Positions 60,027-64,000 of a stretch of DNA of 64,000 bases are shown here, one piece after another; positions within the stretch are counted from its first letter, which is position 1; each line of letters opens with the position of its first letter. The translations under genes and the position numbers were made by a program. The DNA is from Saccharothrix sp. ST-888 (GTDB taxonomy: Bacteria > Actinomycetota > Actinomycetes > Streptomycetales > Streptomycetaceae). The stretch is from the NCBI RefSeq assembly GCF_000955975.1, contig NZ_JYJF01000012.1:1-64000 (forward strand), written 5' to 3'. Under the pieces are notes generated by a model. The model ran no database searches. It was not told the origin of the DNA and saw only the letters and a program-made list of their open reading frames with translations.

Positions 60027-61184
60027 CTACCCGAGGGAGTCCCGGTAGAGGCTCCTGGCGAGGTCGGTGTCGACGGCCGGGTGCGGGTCGTTGTCGAGGT
60101 TCCCGCTGATGCCCGCCACGAAGGTGTCGATGTCCCGGCCGGTGAAGCCCCGGTCGGCGAGGGTGCCGCCGAGGCCGCCCGTCTCGATGACCGCTTGGAC
60201 GGCCTGTCCGGCGTCCCGGTGGCCGAGCGCGTCGGCGACCGCGTCGAACGCGTCCTGGGCGTGGGGGTAGGCGCTGCGCAGCCAGGCGGGGTACAGCAGG
60301 GCCAGGCCCTGGCCGTGGGAGACCTCGATCCGCGGCACCGCGCCCATGGCCTGCTGGAGGCGGTGGGGCAGGCAGGTGCTGACCGTTGCCACGTTGACCC
60401 CGCCGAGCAGGGCCGCCAGGGCCATGTCCTCGCGTACCTGCGGATCGGCCGTCCCGCTCGCGACACGCGGGAAGCTGTCCCGGATCAGGGTGAGGGCGCG
60501 GCGGGAGTACGCCCGGCTCTGCTCGGTCGCGCGGACTGCGACGGCTCCCTCGACGGCGTGCGCCAGGGCGTCGAACCCGCTCTCCACCGCGAGCGCGGTC
60601 GGCAGCGGCTCGGTGAGGTCGGGATCGACGACGGCGATCCGGGGTGCCACGTCGTCGCCGCGGATCCCGGACTTGAAGTTGCGGACCACGTCGGTGACGA
60701 TCGCCCCCTTGGTGACCTCGGAACCGCTGCCCGCGGTCGTCGGCACGGCGACGATCGGCAGGGCGGCGTCGGAGGCCGGCAGCGTCAGCCCGATCAGGTC
60801 GCGCACGGTGTCGGCGCCGGCGGTCACCGCGACGGCCTTCGCCGCGTCGATGGCGCTGCCGCCGCCCAGGCCGACCACCAGGTCGCAGGAGTTCGACCGG
60901 GCCAGCGCCACCGCCTCGTCGATCTCGTCGGACCGGGGGTTGGCGCTGGCCCGGTCGAAGACCGTGACCGCGACGCCCGCCGCCGTCAGCGCGGCCACCG
61001 CCCGGTCGAGGTAGCCGTGGCGCCGCATCGCGGAGCGTCCGCAGACCAGCAGGGCGTGCCCGCCCAGCGGCGCGGCCAGGCTGCCGAGCCGGTCGAGGGT
61101 GCCTCGGCCGAAGACCACCCGGGTGGCGACCGGGAGGTCGAGGTCGGTGCCGACGTCCGGTCCTGTGGTCGGGTCAGAGGTCAT
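60027..61184 (-). CDS. Iron-type (group III) alcohol dehydrogenase
   Basis: 385 residues. Cofactor loop VVGLGGGSAIDAAKAVAV; AVPTTAGSGSEVT; metal ligands Asp205, His209 (ESGFDALAHAVEG), His274 (CLPHRLQQAM) and His290 (VSHGQGLALLYP). Group III enzymes reduce aldehydes to alcohols with NAD(P)H; some, such as FomC and PhpC, act on phosphonoacetaldehyde. The start overlaps the PGK-like stop by 11 bases, so it is the last gene of the coupled operon. Specificity unknown. Confidence 0.92.
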   Translation of the reverse strand: MTSDPTTGPDVGTDLDLPVATRVVFGRGTLDRLGSLAAPLGGHALLVCGRSAMRRHGYLDRAVAALTAAGVAVTVFDRASANPRSDEIDEAVALARSNSCDLVVGLGGGSAIDAAKAVAVTAGADTVRDLIGLTLPASDAALPIVAVPTTAGSGSEVTKGAIVTDVVRNFKSGIRGDDVAPRIAVVDPDLTEPLPTALAVESGFDALAHAVEGAVAVRATEQSRAYSRRALTLIRDSFPRVASGTADPQVREDMALAALLGGVNVATVSTCLPHRLQQAMGAVPRIEVSHGQGLALLYPAWLRSAYPHAQDAFDAVADALGHRDAGQAVQAVIETGGLGGTLADRGFTGRDIDTFVAGISGNLDNDPHPAVDTDLARSLYRDSLG

Positions 61185-62355
61185 GGTGTCCGGCTCCTCG
61201 CCGCTCGTTGTCCTTCAGGGCCTCGAACACCGCGCAGGTGCCCTCGGCCAGGTACTGGAGTGCCGAACCGCCGCCGGTGGACCTCGGCCCGTCCCAGGGC
61301 AGTTCGGCCACGGTGTCCCCGCCCAGCAGGAGGGTGCCCGCCTCGCGGCCCGAGCGGGCCCGCAGGATGGCTGCGGCGGCGTGGCGGTTGCCCTCCGTGT
61401 AGCGTCCCGGGGTGCCCGCGACCACCGCGCGGTCGGCGCGGCGGAGCAGGTCGAGCGCCCAGGACTCGACCTCGAAGTCGACCACCGCGCAGTCGTCGGG
61501 GACACCCTGCTCGACCGTCACCCGCCGCAGGGTGCCGTCCGGTCCTGCCACCACGAGGGTGCTCGGGAGGTGGATCCTGGCGCCGCCGTCCTGCGCCAGT
61601 ACGGCGCGGGCGACCTCGGCGCACCGCTCGGGTGCGCTGCCCAGCTCGGACCGGCCGATCCGGTGGCCGGCCGCCGCGAGCAGGGTGTTGAGCACCACCC
61701 CGCCCGGGACCACCAGGTCGTAGCTGCGGCTGAGACTGGCGAGACCGATGAGGGTCTTCTCCGGTTTCACCCCGCCGAGCACCGCCGCCGAATATCCGCC
61801 GGCCCCGCCCGCCCCGGCCGCCCAGGGGTCGAGCGCAGCAGCCTCCTCGACCAGGCTGTCGGTCGCGTAGCCGGGCAGGTGGTTGAGCAGGCCGGTGTTG
61901 GACGCGTGCCGCCGGTGCGCCTTGGAGAAGCCGCCGACGGCCACCCGGTCGCCCAACCCGGCGAGCGCACAGGACAGTTCGCCGTCCTCGCGCTCCTCGC
62001 CCGGGTTCAGCCGGGTGTTCCCGAACAGGGCGATCTCGCCGTCCTGGAGGCCCTCGGACCGGGCCCGCGCCCAGGCCGAGGCGTTCTCCGGCAGGTAGCG
62101 GACCCGCTGCCCGAGCCGACGGCCGAGGTACTCGGCGATGTACTCGAGGTGGCGGGCGGTGCCGTCCTTGGCGCTGCCCTGGTGGCTGAGCAGCGCGACC
62201 CGGGCCCCGGCGGCGGACAGCCGCCGCAGGTCGGCCAGTTCGGTGTCGATCCGGCCGGTGTCGGCCAGCGCCGGACCGACGTTGAACCCGGCCGAGTAGA
62301 TCCAGCGCTCGCCGGGCGCGGGCCGGTGCTCGGAGAGCAGCCGCATCGCTCTCAC
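61174..62355 (-). CDS. Divergent phosphoglycerate-kinase-like protein
   Basis: 393 residues, the PGK length and fold order. Kept: FNV (Asn25), SHQG (His58), NTRL (Arg115), AHRRHAS (Arg148), VLGGVKPEKT (Lys197/Lys200), GGD (345-347) and STGGG (359-363). Lost relative to PGK: the RVD before FN (here SAG), the Arg of DTRI (Glu39) and the Arg of SHLGRP (Ser61), all contacts of 3-phosphoglycerate. The nucleotide side is therefore kept and the acid side changed. Its GTG overlaps the argC-like stop by four bases; ATG 62346 is an alternative. Proposed carboxylate kinase for a different acid. Confidence 0.85.
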   Translation of the reverse strand: MRAMRLLSEHRPAPGERWIYSAGFNVGPALADTGRIDTELADLRRLSAAGARVALLSHQGSAKDGTARHLEYIAEYLGRRLGQRVRYLPENASAWARARSEGLQDGEIALFGNTRLNPGEEREDGELSCALAGLGDRVAVGGFSKAHRRHASNTGLLNHLPGYATDSLVEEAAALDPWAAGAGGAGGYSAAVLGGVKPEKTLIGLASLSRSYDLVVPGGVVLNTLLAAAGHRIGRSELGSAPERCAEVARAVLAQDGGARIHLPSTLVVAGPDGTLRRVTVEQGVPDDCAVVDFEVESWALDLLRRADRAVVAGTPGRYTEGNRHAAAAILRARSGREAGTLLLGGDTVAELPWDGPRSTGGGSALQYLAEGTCAVFEALKDNERRGAGHHDL

Positions 62356-63431
62356 AGCCCGTAGTGGCCCAGGCCGGCCCGCTCGTCCAGCCCGAACATC
62401 ACGTTCATGTTCTGGATCGCCGAACCGGCCGCCCCCTTCACCAGGTTGTCGCTCACCGCCACCACCTTGACGAAGCCCCGGACCGGGTCGTAGTCCACCC
62501 CGAGGTGGCAGAAGTTGGAACCGACCACCGCGTTCAGGCTCGGATAGACGCCGTACTCCTTGGAGTTGAGCTTGCCCTTCTTGGCGAAGGAGTTGACCCG
62601 GACGAAGTGCTCACCGGCGTAGTGGCGTTCGTAGAGGTCCAGCAGTCGCGACCGGTCGACCTCGGCCCGGGCCTCGGCCCGCACCGCCACGCTGGCCTGG
62701 ACGTAGATGCCGCGGACGAAGTTGCCGTGGGCGGTGGTCATGTCGACGCACAGCTCGCGCCCGGCCAGCGGCGCCAGGTGGGTCTCCAGCTCAGGGCCGT
62801 GCCGGTGCCCCTCCAGGCTGTACGGCAGCATGGAGCCGAACGCCTCCGCGTGCATCACCTCGGTGACCGGCTTGCTGCCCGCGCCGGAGGTGCCGTTGAC
62901 CGCCGCGAGGTGGATCGCGGTGTCCAGGTCCGCCAGCCCGGAGGCCAGCAGGGGCGCGAGTCCGAGCACCGCGGTGATCGCGTAGCAGCCCGGGTTGGCC
63001 ACCAGCCGTGCGGTGGCGACCTGTTCGCGGTGCAGCTCGGTGATCCCGTACACTGCCTCGGGCAGCAGCTGCGGGCTGGCGTGCGGCTCGCCGTACACCG
63101 CCGCGTACCGCTCGGGGTCGCCGAACCGGAAGTCGGCGCTGACGTCGACCACCTTCACGCCGCGCTCCAGGAAGAACGGCGCCGACCGCATCGCCTCACC
63201 GGACGGGGTGCAGAAGAACACCACGTCGAGCTCGTCGGCGCGCTCCTGGAGCTGCTCCACCGTCACGAACCGCAGCCCGCTGCCGAGCAGGTTCGGGTGG
63301 ACCCGTTCGAGCTCCTCGCCGTTGCGGGCGGTCGGGACGATGGTGTCGACGGCGGGGTGGTTCAGCAGGAGCCGGCACAGCTCGCCCCCTGCGTGGCCGG
63401 TGCCCCCGACGATTCCGATGTGGAGAGTCAT
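62352..63431 (-). CDS. ArgC-like acyl-phosphate reductase
   Basis: 359 residues. NADP fold MTLHIGIVGGTGHAGGELCRLLL, the linker VVDVSADFRFGDPERYAAVYG, catalytic Cys149 (VANPGCYAITAVLGL), and the SLEGHRHGPELE histidines. ArgC reduces N-acetylglutamyl phosphate to the semialdehyde; LysY-type paralogues act on aminoadipate derivatives. No other arginine gene is near and both neighbours are coupled by four-base overlaps, so a dedicated role with the PGK-like kinase is more likely than arginine synthesis. Confidence 0.88.
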   Translation of the reverse strand: MTLHIGIVGGTGHAGGELCRLLLNHPAVDTIVPTARNGEELERVHPNLLGSGLRFVTVEQLQERADELDVVFFCTPSGEAMRSAPFFLERGVKVVDVSADFRFGDPERYAAVYGEPHASPQLLPEAVYGITELHREQVATARLVANPGCYAITAVLGLAPLLASGLADLDTAIHLAAVNGTSGAGSKPVTEVMHAEAFGSMLPYSLEGHRHGPELETHLAPLAGRELCVDMTTAHGNFVRGIYVQASVAVRAEARAEVDRSRLLDLYERHYAGEHFVRVNSFAKKGKLNSKEYGVYPSLNAVVGSNFCHLGVDYDPVRGFVKVVAVSDNLVKGAAGSAIQNMNVMFGLDERAGLGHYGL

Positions 63432-64000
63432 GCGTCACCTCGCGGAGTAATGATGATCTTGCCGGTGGCCGGTTCGCCCGCGGCCATCAGGCGCATGGCG
63501 GCGTCGGCGTCGGACAGTTCGAAACGGTGGGTGACCATGGGCATCGGGTCGATCGTGCCCTCGGCCAGCCAGGAGATCACGGTGCGGAAGTCCTCGGCGG
63601 TGGACAGCGAGGAGCCGACCACCTGAACCTCCTTGCCCACCAGGGCGTTGACCGCCACCGCGGGCGGACGGTCGAAGAAGCTCACCACCACCACGGTGCC
63701 GCCGGGCCGGACCGCCTGCACCGCCTCGTCGACCGCGCCCGGATGGCTCGAGGCGACCATCACCACGTCGGCCTCGGGCGCCGTGGCGGCCGCCCCGCCG
63801 CCGTCGGCCAGCACGTCCAGGTAGCCGTCCGCACCCAGCGCGGCGGCCCGGCGGCCCTTCTCCGGTCCGAGGTCGGAGCAGACCACCCGGCCGTACCCGA
63901 GCCGGCGGGCCGCGATCAGGCAGCCGAGACCGATGTTCCCCGCGCCGATGACGCGCAGCGTCCGGCCCTGCGCGGGGCCGGCCAGGTTGACCGCGTGGAC
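63428..64000 (-). CDS. Zinc-type (MDR) alcohol dehydrogenase, C-terminal part (5' end outside window)
   Basis: The frame is open to the window edge (190 codons). It contains the Rossmann segment GRTLRVIGAGNIGLGCLIAARRLGYGRVVCSDLG, ADVVMVASSHPGAVDEAVQAVRPGGTVVVVS and a C-terminal DADAAMRLMAAGEPATGKIIITP, typical of threonine-dehydrogenase-like MDR enzymes. The zinc-binding N-terminus is not in the window. Its stop overlaps the argC-like start by four bases; first visible gene of the operon. Confidence 0.88.
   Translation of the reverse strand, partial: VHAVNLAGPAQGRTLRVIGAGNIGLGCLIAARRLGYGRVVCSDLGPEKGRRAAALGADGYLDVLADGGGAAATAPEADVVMVASSHPGAVDEAVQAVRPGGTVVVVSFFDRPPAVAVNALVGKEVQVVGSSLSTAEDFRTVISWLAEGTIDPMPMVTHRFELSDADAAMRLMAAGEPATGKIIITPRGDA

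Noticed and set aside
62352..63431. Arginine biosynthesis operon (argC)
   Set aside because: No argJ, argB, argD or argR follows. The neighbours are dehydrogenases and a PGK-like kinase, coupled by overlaps.

Overview
The window is very GC-rich, with strongly GC3-biased genes, many GTG starts and several leaderless TANNNT-type promoters. The gene set is that of a Streptomycetaceae chromosome: RbpA, GuaB1, a ureABCFGD cluster without ureE, an SCO4226-type nickel-binding protein and a ribE-ribM-ribBA-ribH operon followed by hisE-hisG. Streptomyces or Kitasatospora is the best guess; nothing seen separates the two. No tRNA, rRNA, CRISPR array or intact insertion sequence was found.

Layout. 0-13.9 kb: a partial membrane Fe-S oxidoreductase, a GT39-type glycosyltransferase, guaB1, a DUF5995 gene, an SDR gene broken into a truncated queA-like gene, a small membrane protein, a frameshifted ribosome-protection GTPase of the Otr(A)/Tet(M) type, a methyltransferase divergent from an XRE-cupin regulator, and a uracil/xanthine permease. 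13.9-20.8 kb: the urease operon (minus strand, order ureA-B-C-F-G-D), a PPOX-type flavoprotein and the nickel-binding protein. 21.4-26.7 kb: an FMN riboswitch, the riboflavin operon with its own importer (ribM), a long terminator, then hisE-hisG and a PH-domain protein. 26.8-40.5 kb: a coupled CNNM/CorC-like pair, an EccA-like AAA+ ATPase, a uridine-kinase-like NTPase, an acyl-CoA dehydrogenase, an Lrp/AsnC regulator, an amidohydrolase, lnt, fxsA and rbpA with a textbook sigma-R promoter. 40.6-51.9 kb: an FtsK-like protein with a degenerate P-loop, an ankyrin protein, a GNAT, a T-box-controlled but internally deleted AspRS2, a VKOR-DsbA pair, a proline-rich protein coupled to a membrane protein, a CHAD protein, a family-5 uracil-DNA glycosylase, and a slipin-CBS pair.

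52.9-58.6 kb is a decayed, rearranged zone. It contains an N-terminal P450 fragment, a PP2C phosphatase remnant, two unfamiliar secreted proteins, and a second copy of the CBS-gene tail just before the intact P450 gene, so the CBS-P450 segment appears to have been duplicated.

60-64 kb (minus strand, running off the right edge) is the most interesting part. It is a translationally coupled operon of a zinc-type alcohol dehydrogenase, an ArgC-like acyl-phosphate reductase, a divergent phosphoglycerate-kinase-like protein and an iron-type alcohol dehydrogenase. Together these could activate a carboxylate as an acyl phosphate, reduce it to an aldehyde and then to an alcohol. The PGK-like protein has lost several residues that bind 3-phosphoglycerate, so it probably acts on another acid. 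The other notable findings are gene-internal deletions (SDR/queA and AspRS2), the T-box, the two conserved riboswitch types, and dispersed Streptomyces-type palindromes.
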